The position numbers were made by a program, and so were the translations under genes. Positions 36,750 through 45,923 of a stretch of DNA of 49,674 nt are shown here, piece after piece; within the stretch, counting starts at the first letter, position 1; every line of letters begins with the position of its first letter. A model generated the notes under the pieces. It searched no databases and was not told where the DNA came from. It saw only the letters and a list, made by a program, of their open reading frames with translations. The stretch is from positions 1 to 49,674 of the forward strand of contig JAAZKK010000117.1 in NCBI GenBank assembly GCA_012799825.1, read 5' to 3'. Source of the DNA: Clostridiaceae bacterium. GTDB taxonomy: Bacteria > Bacillota > Clostridia > Saccharofermentanales > DTU023.

Positions 36750-36778
36750 TTGACACCCAATATAAAGTGGTTTATGAT
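36750..36778 (+). promoter_or_regulatory. nrdJ promoter
   Basis: TTGACA at 36750-36755, exactly 17 bp, then TATGAT at 36773-36778 is a near-ideal sigma-A promoter, about 50 bp before the nrdJ start. NrdR box 2 fills the spacer. Confidence 0.8.
36755..36770 (+). promoter_or_regulatory. NrdR box 2, inside the nrdJ promoter
   Basis: ACCCAATATAAAGTGG matches about 13 of 16 positions of the NrdR consensus and lies between the -35 and -10 hexamers, so NrdR bound here would block RNA polymerase. NrdR senses ATP and dATP and represses reductase genes. Confidence 0.7.
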
Positions 36779-36832
36779 GCAGTTCCCTGAGTCTGCTTCT
36801 TTTGTTGAAAAAGTAAGAGAGGAAATGTGAGA

Positions 36833-39800
36833 ATGAGTGTACTGTCGCCTATAATCAAGCGTTATTTTACCAAAGAAATAGAGACACGCCAGTGTTCAGT
36901 TTTTGACTTATTTGAATGGAAAACCGTCGATGTTTTGCTGAAGGACTATAAGACGGGCAAAGTTCTGACGGATATGAAAGGCTTAGAGTTTCCGAAGTTC
37001 TATTCTCAACAGGCCTGCGATATTATCGCGTCGAAATATTTCAGAAAGGCTGGTGTGCCGGATGAGCGCGGGTACGAGCACTCGATGAAGCAGGTCGCTG
37101 ATCGACTCGTTCTGTTCTGGGTGAAGGCACTTATCGAGGAGGGCATGATCTCACAAGGTAAAGAGGCGGAAATTCTTTACGACGAACTGGTCTATGCTTT
37201 ACTCTCACAGATGTTCGCGCCTAACTCTCCTCAGTGGTTTAATACAGGTCTCAAACTGAAATACGGGATTCCCGGCGGACAAAACCAGCTTTATTACTAC
37301 GATGAAGAGATCGGCAAAGTCGTGATGTCAAAAGATGACTACACGCGCACTCAGGCATCGGCCTGTTTCATCATTTCCTACGAAGATAAGTTGCTCGGAT
37401 CGCACTCGATTTCGGATGGGTACGTGACGGAGACGAAGCTCTTTAAGGGCGGTTCAGGCACAGGATCCAATTTTTCCGAGATTCGCGGAGAGGGCGAGGC
37501 GCTTTCTGGAGGCGGTCAGTCCTCCGGGCTTATGAGCTTTCTTCGCGGACTCGACCGTAATGCGGGAGCGATCAAATCGGGCGGCACGACACGACGCGCC
37601 GCGAAAATGGTCTGCCTCGACATCGATCATCCCGAAATAGAGCAATTCATCACGTGGAAAGCGCATGAGGAAGATAAGGTTATCGCGCTCTCTAAGATGG
37701 GCTACGACGCCGACATTGATGGCGAAGCATACCAGACAGTGTCGGGACAAAACTCCAACAACTCCGTGCGGTTTAGCGACGATTTCATGCGAAAAGTAGA
37801 AGCGCTCGATCATTTCCCGGAGGCGACGACATGGCTTCGCGGACGCCGCGACAACAGCGTCGACCGTGAAGTGTCTGTTCGCCATCTGTGGAATATTTTC
37901 AACCAGTCCGCATGGCGCTGCGCCGACCCCGCGCCGCAATTCGATGACACATTCAATGCCTGGCATACCTGCCCGGCCGGCGAGGACGGTGACGTCGGCG
38001 CGAAGCACAACCGCATCAATTCGACGAATCCTTGCGGCGAATATGCCTTTCTCGATGACACCAGCTGCAATCTTGCATCCATCAACATCCTGCGTTTTTA
38101 CGACGCAAAGGAAGGCATATTCGACATCGAAGGGTATATCCACCTCATCAATATCGCGCAATTGGTTCTGGAAGCGTCCATCATCTGGGGACAATTCCCG
38201 ACAGAAACCATCGCAAGAAAAACATGGGCATTTCGCGCGACCGGTCTCGGTCTCGCCAATCTGGCGTCTCTAATTATGAGCGTCGGCATCCCTTATGACT
38301 CGGAAGAGGCGCGTGCTTTAAGCGGCGCTTTGGCCGGCATTCTCACGGGACAAAGTTACGCTGTGTCCGCCATGATGGCACAACAATGTGGACCATTCTC
38401 GTATTTTGAGATCAATAAACCGTATATGTTTCGCGTGATACGCAACCACAGCCGTGCGGCGGGCGTGCGATTAGATGAACCTGAAGGCCTCGGTTACTGT
38501 TTGCCCATTATCGACCACGCTCGACTGGAGCGCATGCAATTCGGTTACCTCGTCGACGCGCTCAAAGAAAGCTGGACCAACGCAGAAGAATGGGGAAAAA
38601 AATACGGCTACAGGAACGCTCAAGTCTCGGTCATGGCGCCGACTGGAACAATTTCTTTTGCCATGGACTGTGCTTCGACCAGCATTGAGCCGTTCTTCTC
38701 ACACGTCGTCTACAAGAAACTCTCCGGCGGCGGCTATATGAAACTTGTCAACCCGATCGTTGAGACAGGGCTCAAGAAGCTTGGCTATGCGGAGCAAGAG
38801 TGTGCCGATATTATGGATTACATCCTGCGGGAAGATGAAAGCGGTATGATTCTGGACGGCAAAATAGAAGGCGCGCCACATCTTCGCGAAGAAGACCTCC
38901 CCGTTTTTGACACGGCCAACCGTTGCGGCACAGGTGAAAGGTATATTCACTATCTCGGACACGTGCGCATGGTCGCCGCCATTACGCCTCTCATCTCCGG
39001 AGCAATTTCCAAGACCGTCAATCTTCCGAACGAAGCGACGGTCGAAGATTTCGCAAATGTAGTCCTTACCTCTTGGAAACTTGGAATCAAGGGGATTACG
39101 TTGTATCGCGACGGTTCCAAATTCGCACAACCGTTGAACCTTCGTTTGGGAGACGAAGACAATGGAGAGACGCCGCTCGAAGATATGCCATATCACGATC
39201 TTCTGAATTACGCGAGAGATGCCCGCTGTAAACTTGCCGAATGTCAAGAAGAACTGGATCGCGGCGAATACATTCACGCGCGCATGAAACCGCAAGGTAT
39301 TCGCATGGGCGTCACCCATCCTGCGCAGATTGAGGATGTCAAGGTCTACATCACGGTAAACCGCGATCAGGACAACGAAATCCAAGAAATTTTCATGACA
39401 ACGGATCGCGAGGGAACTCTCATTACAGGGCTTCTTAACTCTCTGTCCAAAACGATTTCAGTCATGCTGCAGTATGGCATTAAACCAGCCGCGATCTCGA
39501 AAATGTTGCGCGGCCAAAAGTTCGAGCCGTACGGTTTTGTTCAAAGGCATCCATATATCAAATACTGTTCGTCCGTTTCAGACCTTATAAGTAAAGTTCT
39601 CGACATCGAAAGCGGAGATTACTCCCGCGTTCAGGTACGTCCGAAGTCGGAAGACGGCGTCACCGAACCGGTCGTCAAACGCCAGATCAGCATGGCGGAA
39701 CTCATCAAAAAAGATGCAGCCGATACGAAGGATGTAGGCGAACGCCTCTACGACGGATCTATTTGTCCGAATTGCTCCAGCACACGCATGGTTCTCAACG

Positions 39801-39850
39801 GAACATGTAAAGTGTGTCTTGACTGTGGCGAAACGACGGGATGTTCGTGA
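36833..39850 (+). CDS. nrdJ: Adenosylcobalamin-dependent (class II) ribonucleotide reductase
   Basis: NrdJ reduces ribonucleotides to deoxyribonucleotides using adenosylcobalamin to make the thiyl radical. Visible features are PNSPQWFNTG, the first redox Cys in SACFI, the glycyl-rich GGSGTGSNFSEIRG, the radical-site NPCGEYAFLDDTSCNLASIN, the late VMAPTGTISFAMDCASTSIEPFF, and a C-terminal Cys-rich tail (CPNCSS...CKVCLDCGETTGC) for thiol exchange. It is 1005 residues long, a usual size for large class II enzymes. I prefer the ATG at 36833 over the GTG at 36827, because GAGAGGA then has normal spacing. Regulation by NrdR is likely from the tandem boxes. cobU, cobS and cobO in this window could supply the cofactor. 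Confidence 0.96.
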   Translation: MSVLSPIIKRYFTKEIETRQCSVFDLFEWKTVDVLLKDYKTGKVLTDMKGLEFPKFYSQQACDIIASKYFRKAGVPDERGYEHSMKQVADRLVLFWVKALIEEGMISQGKEAEILYDELVYALLSQMFAPNSPQWFNTGLKLKYGIPGGQNQLYYYDEEIGKVVMSKDDYTRTQASACFIISYEDKLLGSHSISDGYVTETKLFKGGSGTGSNFSEIRGEGEALSGGGQSSGLMSFLRGLDRNAGAIKSGGTTRRAAKMVCLDIDHPEIEQFITWKAHEEDKVIALSKMGYDADIDGEAYQTVSGQNSNNSVRFSDDFMRKVEALDHFPEATTWLRGRRDNSVDREVSVRHLWNIFNQSAWRCADPAPQFDDTFNAWHTCPAGEDGDVGAKHNRINSTNPCGEYAFLDDTSCNLASINILRFYDAKEGIFDIEGYIHLINIAQLVLEASIIWGQFPTETIARKTWAFRATGLGLANLASLIMSVGIPYDSEEARALSGALAGILTGQSYAVSAMMAQQCGPFSYFEINKPYMFRVIRNHSRAAGVRLDEPEGLGYCLPIIDHARLERMQFGYLVDALKESWTNAEEWGKKYGYRNAQVSVMAPTGTISFAMDCASTSIEPFFSHVVYKKLSGGGYMKLVNPIVETGLKKLGYAEQECADIMDYILREDESGMILDGKIEGAPHLREEDLPVFDTANRCGTGERYIHYLGHVRMVAAITPLISGAISKTVNLPNEATVEDFANVVLTSWKLGIKGITLYRDGSKFAQPLNLRLGDEDNGETPLEDMPYHDLLNYARDARCKLAECQEELDRGEYIHARMKPQGIRMGVTHPAQIEDVKVYITVNRDQDNEIQEIFMTTDREGTLITGLLNSLSKTISVMLQYGIKPAAISKMLRGQKFEPYGFVQRHPYIKYCSSVSDLISKVLDIESGDYSRVQVRPKSEDGVTEPVVKRQISMAELIKKDAADTKDVGERLYDGSICPNCSSTRMVLNGTCKVCLDCGETTGCS

Positions 39851-40217
39851 TGCCATCGTTTTGAAAAGTGCGTAGAGTAATAACTGCGCATAAAGATACT
39901 GGACATGAGAGCACATCGCGAACCGGTGGAAGATTATAAAAGATAAATATTAAAACAAATGATGAATCGAGTCGTCAAAAGATGGCACGACCGGATAGAC
40001 AGAATAAGGGATCACATATACAACGGGATCATCGATGACGGATGAAGCAGATCAGCCTGTATTGCATACGACCGTACGTAAAGGGACTGTTCGAGCTTTT
40101 CTTTGTGTGTAAAGAATAGAGCACGGACGGTTTTTCATAATCCAGAGTGTTATAATTAACGTAGATCGCCTTTTTCCTAGAGAAAAACGCATACTTAATA
40201 CAGTCAGGAGAAAGACT
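39851..40217. other. Intergenic tract nrdJ to zinc-ribbon gene
   Basis: No gene is seen in these 367 bp. An extended -10 element, TGTTATAAT at 40148-40156, probably starts the downstream transcript, and TCAGGAGAAAG at 40203-40213 is its ribosome binding site. I found no clear terminator for nrdJ. Confidence 0.5.
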
Positions 40218-42386
40218 ATGAAAAAATGTCAATCATGCGGAGCTTCTATTCCGGAAGACTTTCGTTTCTGCACTTCTTGCGGTGCGAAATATACTGATCC
40301 GGAATCAGCACCGCCTTATGCAACGACGCCACCTGCCGATGGTGCGGGAGTGGCTCAAGAAGCTCTTTCACCAGCTGAAAACGTGCAGCCGCAGCCTGCG
40401 TACGGACAACCGACAAACGCTCCGCCTGCCTATCAGCCATACGGAGGTGCTCTTGAGCAACAACCTCCATATCCGGGACAACCTTATGGAGGAGCTCCGG
40501 CAGAACCGCCGCAACAGCCGCCTCCGTTCTATCAGCCATACGGAGGTGCTCCGGCGCAACAGCCGCCATATTCGGGACAACCTTATGGAGGAGTGTCGGC
40601 AGAACCGCCGCAACAGCCGCCTCCGTCCTATCAGCCATACGGAGGTGCTCCGGCGCAACAGCCGCCATATTCGGGACAACCTTATGGAGGTGTGCCGGCA
40701 GAGCCGCCGCAGCAGTCCTATTCAGGGCAGCCCTATGGTAGCCCTCAGGCACAGCCGTCGTATAGCGTGACGCCTTCACAGCCTGCAGATTCCCCTAGTG
40801 CGCCGTACGGAGCGCCGCCGAAGCCTCCTAAAAAGAAAAAGAGGTGGATCATTCCAGTAGTGGCCGTCGTCGTTGTCGCCGCTATCGTTCTTTTCCTCGT
40901 CTTTGGGACAGGCATATTTAGCTCTACGAAAGGCAAGTGGGAGAAGGCGGAGCGCGAAGCGTTCAAAATTTCTGAGGGTGAAGCGCTCTATCCGTTCAAG
41001 CAGGCCATGGATTACTTCTCTCAAGCTGAGAAAGCGGGCTTCATCTCCGATATCAGTGTGAATGTCGACATTCCCGATACGTTAGATGTTTCGATGTTCA
41101 TTGAGGTGCTTTCCAATTTACGCCTGCACGTCGAAGGAGCCACCGATTCCAGCAGTGATAATCTACTTTTTGAAACAACAGTAGGTCTTGGTGCCAAGGG
41201 GAGTACGTCAGACTCATTGTCCGCGACCATTTATAACGTTTCCGACCATATTGTCATCGAAATTCCCAAAATCATTGACCGTCCGCTTCTGGTGCCCTAC
41301 GACAAGATCGAAGGCGATATGCCCTTCAATTTCAATATGTCGTCCGGTGCAATGGGGAAAGCGAAAAAGTTGATGGAGCCGTTTACCGGCGAAAAAATGG
41401 ACAAGATCATCAACGATGTTCTCGATATTTTCTTCAAAAATGTAGATAAACCTGTACTTGAAAAGGGCAAGTCGGTTACCGTTGAGGGAATCTCGGAGAA
41501 GTTCGATCAGTACACTGTCAAGCTGGAAAAAGATAATTTGATTAACTTCTTGAAAGATCTGCTCCAGTACGCAAAGAAAAACAATGACATTAAAGCGCTG
41601 ATCGAATCCGTGATAGCAATGCAAGGCGGCGTGGGTCTGGACGTTGACGGCTTCATTGACAAGGCTATCGAGGAGATTGAGCAAAACCGAGAAGGTTTCG
41701 ATGGCGGTATCCGCCGTATTCTGTATGTCAACGGAAATAATCAGCCCTGCGGCTGGTCTTTCGAAGCTTACCAAGGAGAAGGCGAAAAAGAAGAAATAGG
41801 TGCTACGGCGTCTTGGATGCATGTCCAAGAAGGAAATCGTCACGCCTGTCGTTTTTCTGCTGTCATGGAAGGCGGATATAGCGGTTTTGAGATGGTCAGT
41901 ACCTACGAGGAATCGCAAGACAAAGCCAAAACAGGTAAACTGACGATGTATCAGAGCAGGCTTGGCGAAAACACAGAAATTATGACGGTGAAGTACAAAG
42001 ACCTGTCGTTCTCGTGGAAAACTCCGATGCTAATCTTTGAAGGAGAGATTGAATTCACGGCGCCATCAGGTGACATGAGTGATCTTACAGCAAAGGTGAA
42101 AGGTTCCGCGGCGGAAAAAGGCGGAAAGCCTTACCAGGTCTTATCGATCGAGCTTGAAGGAAACGTCAACGGCGAATACGCAACATTCGAGCTGCAGACG
42201 GAAACACACATTCCGTCCGCCTCGGACATCAATTTAGGCAAGAGATCTCTTCCCGCGAACGGAGTGGATATCTCCGATCCTTACGCCAGGCAAGAGCTGA
42301 TCTCAGACCCTGCCGTGATGCAAAAACTCCTGGCAGCGTTGAGTGAACTCGGCATCGATGTGGGAGAGTTCTTCCCTTCATATTAG
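40218..42386 (+). CDS. Zinc-ribbon membrane protein with repeat linker
   Basis: The N-terminus is a zinc ribbon with two CxxC knuckles (KKCQSCGASIP...RFCTSCGAKY). A disordered linker, residues ~30-205, is rich in Pro, Gln, Tyr and Gly and contains three copies of a 33-residue repeat beginning YQPYGGA. A basic stop (KPPKKKKR) and one helix (~212-232) then lead into about 490 extracytoplasmic residues with no family I recognise. The layout places the ribbon and linker in the cytoplasm and the large domain outside. The gene is followed, 6 bp after its stop, by an ABC transporter ATPase, so it is probably the first gene of a transport or signalling operon. Function is unknown. Confidence 0.85.
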   Translation: MKKCQSCGASIPEDFRFCTSCGAKYTDPESAPPYATTPPADGAGVAQEALSPAENVQPQPAYGQPTNAPPAYQPYGGALEQQPPYPGQPYGGAPAEPPQQPPPFYQPYGGAPAQQPPYSGQPYGGVSAEPPQQPPPSYQPYGGAPAQQPPYSGQPYGGVPAEPPQQSYSGQPYGSPQAQPSYSVTPSQPADSPSAPYGAPPKPPKKKKRWIIPVVAVVVVAAIVLFLVFGTGIFSSTKGKWEKAEREAFKISEGEALYPFKQAMDYFSQAEKAGFISDISVNVDIPDTLDVSMFIEVLSNLRLHVEGATDSSSDNLLFETTVGLGAKGSTSDSLSATIYNVSDHIVIEIPKIIDRPLLVPYDKIEGDMPFNFNMSSGAMGKAKKLMEPFTGEKMDKIINDVLDIFFKNVDKPVLEKGKSVTVEGISEKFDQYTVKLEKDNLINFLKDLLQYAKKNNDIKALIESVIAMQGGVGLDVDGFIDKAIEEIEQNREGFDGGIRRILYVNGNNQPCGWSFEAYQGEGEKEEIGATASWMHVQEGNRHACRFSAVMEGGYSGFEMVSTYEESQDKAKTGKLTMYQSRLGENTEIMTVKYKDLSFSWKTPMLIFEGEIEFTAPSGDMSDLTAKVKGSAAEKGGKPYQVLSIELEGNVNGEYATFELQTETHIPSASDINLGKRSLPANGVDISDPYARQELISDPAVMQKLLAALSELGIDVGEFFPSY
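40431..40727 (+). repeat. 99-bp in-frame tandem repeats in the linker
   Basis: Repeats begin at 40431, 40530 and 40629 (99 bp each, 33 codons). Copies two and three are almost identical over about 90 bp, which indicates recent expansion or gene conversion; the first and the tail of the third are more diverged. Confidence 0.9.
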
Positions 42387-42392
42387 GAGAAC

Positions 42393-43391
42393 GTGAAGCC
42401 TACTTTGCAAAAGCAGGCACAAAAGGACGCGAGTATCGTGCCTCATAATAATGATCTTGTGGTGGAGCGCCTCAGCAAAAGCTGGGGCGCGCACCCCGTT
42501 TTTTCAAATATTTCATTTATACAGCCTCGTGGCACTATCTTTGGATTCAAAGGCGAAAACGGATCCGGAAAAAGCACACTCTTAAAGATCATCGCCGGCA
42601 TTGTTCCGGCCGATGAGGGTGAGGTTCGCTTTGAATCAGAAACACAGAAAAATCGAATGCGCTGGTCGTCGTTAATTGGCTACGTTCCGCAAGAATTGGC
42701 CCTAGACGAGCGGTTTACGGTGCGTGAAACGCTGCTTTTTTGGGCGGCGGCGCGAGGTTTCCCGAGGAATGAACGGAAACGCTGGGTAACAATCGCTGAA
42801 CAGGATCCGCTCATCTCATCTTTTCTTTCAAAGAAAATCAGCGAATGCTCAGGTGGAATGGCGCGCCGGTGCAGCTTGTTGGTCGGACTCTTAGGCGATC
42901 CGCCGATCTTGTTGCTCGATGAGCCGTTTGCAGGTGCTGACGAAGCCAGCCAAGACATGATGGTGGAGCGTCTTAAGGCTTGTCGAGCGCGCGGACAAGT
43001 CATCTTAGTGACGAGCCACGATGCGACACTCATCGATAATCTGTGCGATCGCGTTCTCCTTCTGCAAAAGGGCATCCTCTTGGAAGAAAAAGCCAACCCC
43101 TGCCCCGCAGCGTCGAGGATAGCAAGCGCGTCGCAACAAAGTGTCCCCGCAGATGAAAACACGGGAGCACGCTTTGTCGTCCAGCATGTCAAGACCGTGG
43201 GAACGAGCTGTGTCTCCCAGTCTGCCAGCATCACGGGAGCGAACTGTGCATCTGAGTCTGCCAACATCGCGGGAACGAGCAATTCCTCTCGACCTGCCAA
43301 CATCGCGAGAACACGCTGTGCCGCCCAAGCTGCCAACACGCCGGGGAATGCGAGTGTCCTATCGGACGAGAACGCCGGCGCTTCAAGGTAA
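42393..43391 (+). CDS. ABC transporter ATP-binding protein with repeat tail
   Basis: The first ~235 residues are a complete ABC ATPase: Walker A GENGSGKST (54-62), a Q-loop at YVPQELALDE, the signature ECSGGMARR, Walker B ILLLDEPFAGAD and the switch His in VTSHDA. It should drive the two ABC-2 permeases that follow. Residues ~240-332 are atypical: a low-complexity tail built from ~12-residue repeats such as GANCASESANIA, with Cys, Ser, Asn and Ala. The start is GTG at 42393, with GGAG overlapping the upstream stop, which implies coupled translation with the zinc-ribbon gene. Confidence 0.9.
   Translation: MKPTLQKQAQKDASIVPHNNDLVVERLSKSWGAHPVFSNISFIQPRGTIFGFKGENGSGKSTLLKIIAGIVPADEGEVRFESETQKNRMRWSSLIGYVPQELALDERFTVRETLLFWAAARGFPRNERKRWVTIAEQDPLISSFLSKKISECSGGMARRCSLLVGLLGDPPILLLDEPFAGADEASQDMMVERLKACRARGQVILVTSHDATLIDNLCDRVLLLQKGILLEEKANPCPAASRIASASQQSVPADENTGARFVVQHVKTVGTSCVSQSASITGANCASESANIAGTSNSSRPANIARTRCAAQAANTPGNASVLSDENAGASR
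43163..43342 (+). repeat. 36-bp tandem repeats in the ABC ATPase tail
   Basis: About five units of exactly 36 bp start at 43163, 43199, 43235, 43271 and 43307. Most begin GGGA(A/G)C and contain CTGCCA(A/G)CAT near the end. The period is a multiple of three, so the frame is kept. The first unit is the most diverged. Confidence 0.8.
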
Positions 43392-43414
43392 GCGAAAAGT
43401 ATGGAGACGGCGGC

Positions 43415-44689
43415 ATGATCCGTAAAGGCAGAGGCTGCTATTACAAGATACGAAAACGTCTCATCACGTTCGGCGCACTATGTCGGCGCGAGTTCAAGCT
43501 TACAGGCCGGTTGATGCTGATCTTTTTGCTTGTCATATTGATCATTGCCGGCGCGGCGTTTCTTTTTCTTTCAGATTTAAATGATGCCCGACATGATCTT
43601 AGCGAAGAATCATCGCCGATGGGGATCATTTCGATGTCAATCGTCGACGAAGATCGGTCGATACTCGGCAAGTTGGCGCGCGAATATTTCCTTGCTGTTC
43701 CCTACATCAAAGAGGTATATGACGATTCACTAGAGGAGGCTTTAGCGCGACTCGAACGAGACGAGATCGTTCTTGCCTTTTTTCTGCCTTCCGGTTTTTT
43801 CGATGAGGCGCGTTCCGGATCGGCGACACAATCCATTGAGCTTTGGCTGAATCCTCGTACGCCTAACGAAGCGGCCAGAATAGGAGACTTAATCCGGCGA
43901 TACGAAAGCTCAGGACGTACTCTTTACAGCGGTCTCTACGGTTACCAGAAAGTATATGCTGAGATAACCGGCAACGAAGATAAAGGTTGGGACCGGACCA
44001 CTCAGTTCGCTTTGCGTACGGCGTTTGAGTTTCTTGGGCGATTCCAATTTGCAAAAACATCGCAAGTCAAGGGGTATGACGTCGTTCTTCACTCCATCGC
44101 CGGAGTGCTGGTCGTCCTTGCCATGATACCCGCATTCGGCGTGCTTTCTGCCACCATAAAGATGGCTTACACTTCTTTTGAGGAACGTCTCTTTCTTGCT
44201 GCGGGAAGATTAGCGCCGGTGTTGGCGCGATTCATAGTGGCCGTCGCCTGGTGGTGCATGCTGGAAATTCCGGTTCTTCTGGTTTTAGAAAAGAGCGGCT
44301 TTATTCCATCGGCTGCTACTGTTTTGGCACCGCTTTTACTTCTTACGATAGGGCAAGTGCTTGTTCTATACGCATTAGGGCGCATAAAGGCAGATCCTGT
44401 CACGTTGATCCAAGCAGGCTGGCTGCTTTTTATGGTCGTTCTCATTTTAGGAGGAGTGCTTTATCCGACGACGCTTTTCCCGCACTGGCTCTGGAAGATC
44501 GCCGAGTGGTCACCCGTTTATCCCATCATGCGCGCCGTCACCGATGCGTTGCAGTCGGCCAGAGCACCAGCCTGCATGTGGCCGTCCATGTTGCGGCCGC
44601 TTGTCGCAGGGTTGCTGGCGGTGTTGATTGTTGAAAACGTACGGCGCTTTCGTGATCGCAGGCCGCGCGCAAAAGGCGGTGCGGTATGA
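43415..44689 (+). CDS. ABC-2 type permease, subunit 1
   Basis: This 424-residue membrane protein has one N-terminal helix (~32-54), a large extracytoplasmic region (~55-225) and a C-terminal block of about five helices, the typical type-5 or ABC-2 exporter layout. The final helices contain LILGGVLYPTTLFPHWLWKIAEWSPVYPI, which matches the ABC-2 permease C-terminal motif (proline-rich re-entrant region). It overlaps the next permease gene by 4 bp (ATGA), and the ATPase is just upstream, so a heterodimeric permease is likely. Substrate is unknown. Confidence 0.85.
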   Translation: MIRKGRGCYYKIRKRLITFGALCRREFKLTGRLMLIFLLVILIIAGAAFLFLSDLNDARHDLSEESSPMGIISMSIVDEDRSILGKLAREYFLAVPYIKEVYDDSLEEALARLERDEIVLAFFLPSGFFDEARSGSATQSIELWLNPRTPNEAARIGDLIRRYESSGRTLYSGLYGYQKVYAEITGNEDKGWDRTTQFALRTAFEFLGRFQFAKTSQVKGYDVVLHSIAGVLVVLAMIPAFGVLSATIKMAYTSFEERLFLAAGRLAPVLARFIVAVAWWCMLEIPVLLVLEKSGFIPSAATVLAPLLLLTIGQVLVLYALGRIKADPVTLIQAGWLLFMVVLILGGVLYPTTLFPHWLWKIAEWSPVYPIMRAVTDALQSARAPACMWPSMLRPLVAGLLAVLIVENVRRFRDRRPRAKGGAV

Positions 44690-45837
44690 AAAATCTTTTG
44701 ACCATGATCCGCCTTAAGCTTCGGCTTCTTATCGCGCATCCCGGGGTGCTTCTGTTTTGTCTTGTGACGCCGGTGTTGCTCTCTCTCCTTGCTGGTTCGA
44801 CGATTAAGACCAATGATTTTTCGCGCGTCAAAGGCGCCTACGCCGACTGCGCTAATAATGAAGCAAGCGCCCAGTTGATCGACGTGATGGTTTCGGAGAT
44901 TTTAGACTGGGTTGAAGTCGATGAACGGGAAGGTCGGCGCATGATGATGCGCGACGAGATTGACGGCCTCGTCATCATTCCGGAAGAATATGGAGAAATG
45001 AAAGAAGGCGAAACATCCCGAGAGAATGCGTTGACATGTGATTTCATACCCGGTTCGAGGTCCTTTGCGGCCGACATGGTGCGTGAGCATTTCATGTTGG
45101 CGTCACTTGTGATTTCGATCAAGGATGCTTTGGTGGAAGACCTTATTTCGCAGGAAGCGGCTATTCATTCTCAGACAGATTATCAGACGATGATGCGCCG
45201 TTTGGAGAAATCGACAATAGAGGAACGAAAGGCCGGAAGGGATGTTCGCGTTGAGATGCACGACTATCCAAAAGAACAGTCCATGAGGCTGGTGCAAGTT
45301 CCGGATCTTGCCATTGACGTCATGTTTCTTTCTATTTTCGCGCTGCTCGGTCGCATGATGACGACTTCGCGCGCCACAACCGTCCGTATGGCAGCACTTC
45401 CGGGCGGCTTCCGACGCGATTACATCGCATCGATCATCACCTTGTTTATTGCAGGCTTAATAGAATTGTTCTTGTTGGCGGGTATTACCGGGCTCCTGAT
45501 GTCTGAGGCGAAACGACCGCCGGACTATTTCCTCGTTATGATCGCGATGTACGTCCTGCTCCTCGCGCTCGGTCAGTTCTTTGCGTCCTTTGGTCGCGGC
45601 GACCGCTTTGTCCCCGCCTCTTTGCTCCTTTTCTGCTCCATGATGGCAGGCGGCTCTTTCATACGTCTGCCGAGTTTCTGGATTCGATACGTCGGACAAT
45701 ATACGCCTCAAGGATGGGCGCTCGCACAACTTGAAGGATTCAACACGCTGTTCTCTTTGCCGCTTATTCTCATCTTTTCGGCTGTTTTCTTTGTGTTGGC
45801 CTTTTTCATCCAAAGGCGCCGTGCGCGTGAGATATAA
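44686..45837 (+). CDS. ABC-2 type permease, subunit 2
   Basis: This protein has the same layout as its neighbour: an N-terminal helix (~18-36), an extracytoplasmic domain (~37-200) and five or six C-terminal helices ending in LPSFWIRYVGQYTPQGWALAQLEGF, the ABC-2 motif, then a basic tail. It is 383 residues long. The 4-bp overlap with the previous gene indicates translational coupling and probably a 1:1 pair. Confidence 0.85.
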   Translation: MKNLLTMIRLKLRLLIAHPGVLLFCLVTPVLLSLLAGSTIKTNDFSRVKGAYADCANNEASAQLIDVMVSEILDWVEVDEREGRRMMMRDEIDGLVIIPEEYGEMKEGETSRENALTCDFIPGSRSFAADMVREHFMLASLVISIKDALVEDLISQEAAIHSQTDYQTMMRRLEKSTIEERKAGRDVRVEMHDYPKEQSMRLVQVPDLAIDVMFLSIFALLGRMMTTSRATTVRMAALPGGFRRDYIASIITLFIAGLIELFLLAGITGLLMSEAKRPPDYFLVMIAMYVLLLALGQFFASFGRGDRFVPASLLLFCSMMAGGSFIRLPSFWIRYVGQYTPQGWALAQLEGFNTLFSLPLILIFSAVFFVLAFFIQRRRAREI

Positions 45838-45923
45838 TGAAACGCAATAGGAGCTGATTTGCGGTTGCGATAGAAAATGTGAGATCACGGCCGTAAAAGA
45901 CAATCTTTTTGGAGGCAACAAGG

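Noticed and set aside
37454-38194. 246-codon antisense frame inside nrdJ
   Set aside because: Overlaps highly conserved NrdJ active-site sequence and has no recognisable protein features.
42393-43391. CRISPR-like array in the 36-bp repeats of the ABC ATPase tail
   Set aside because: Units are adjacent with no unique spacers, in frame, and within an open reading frame.
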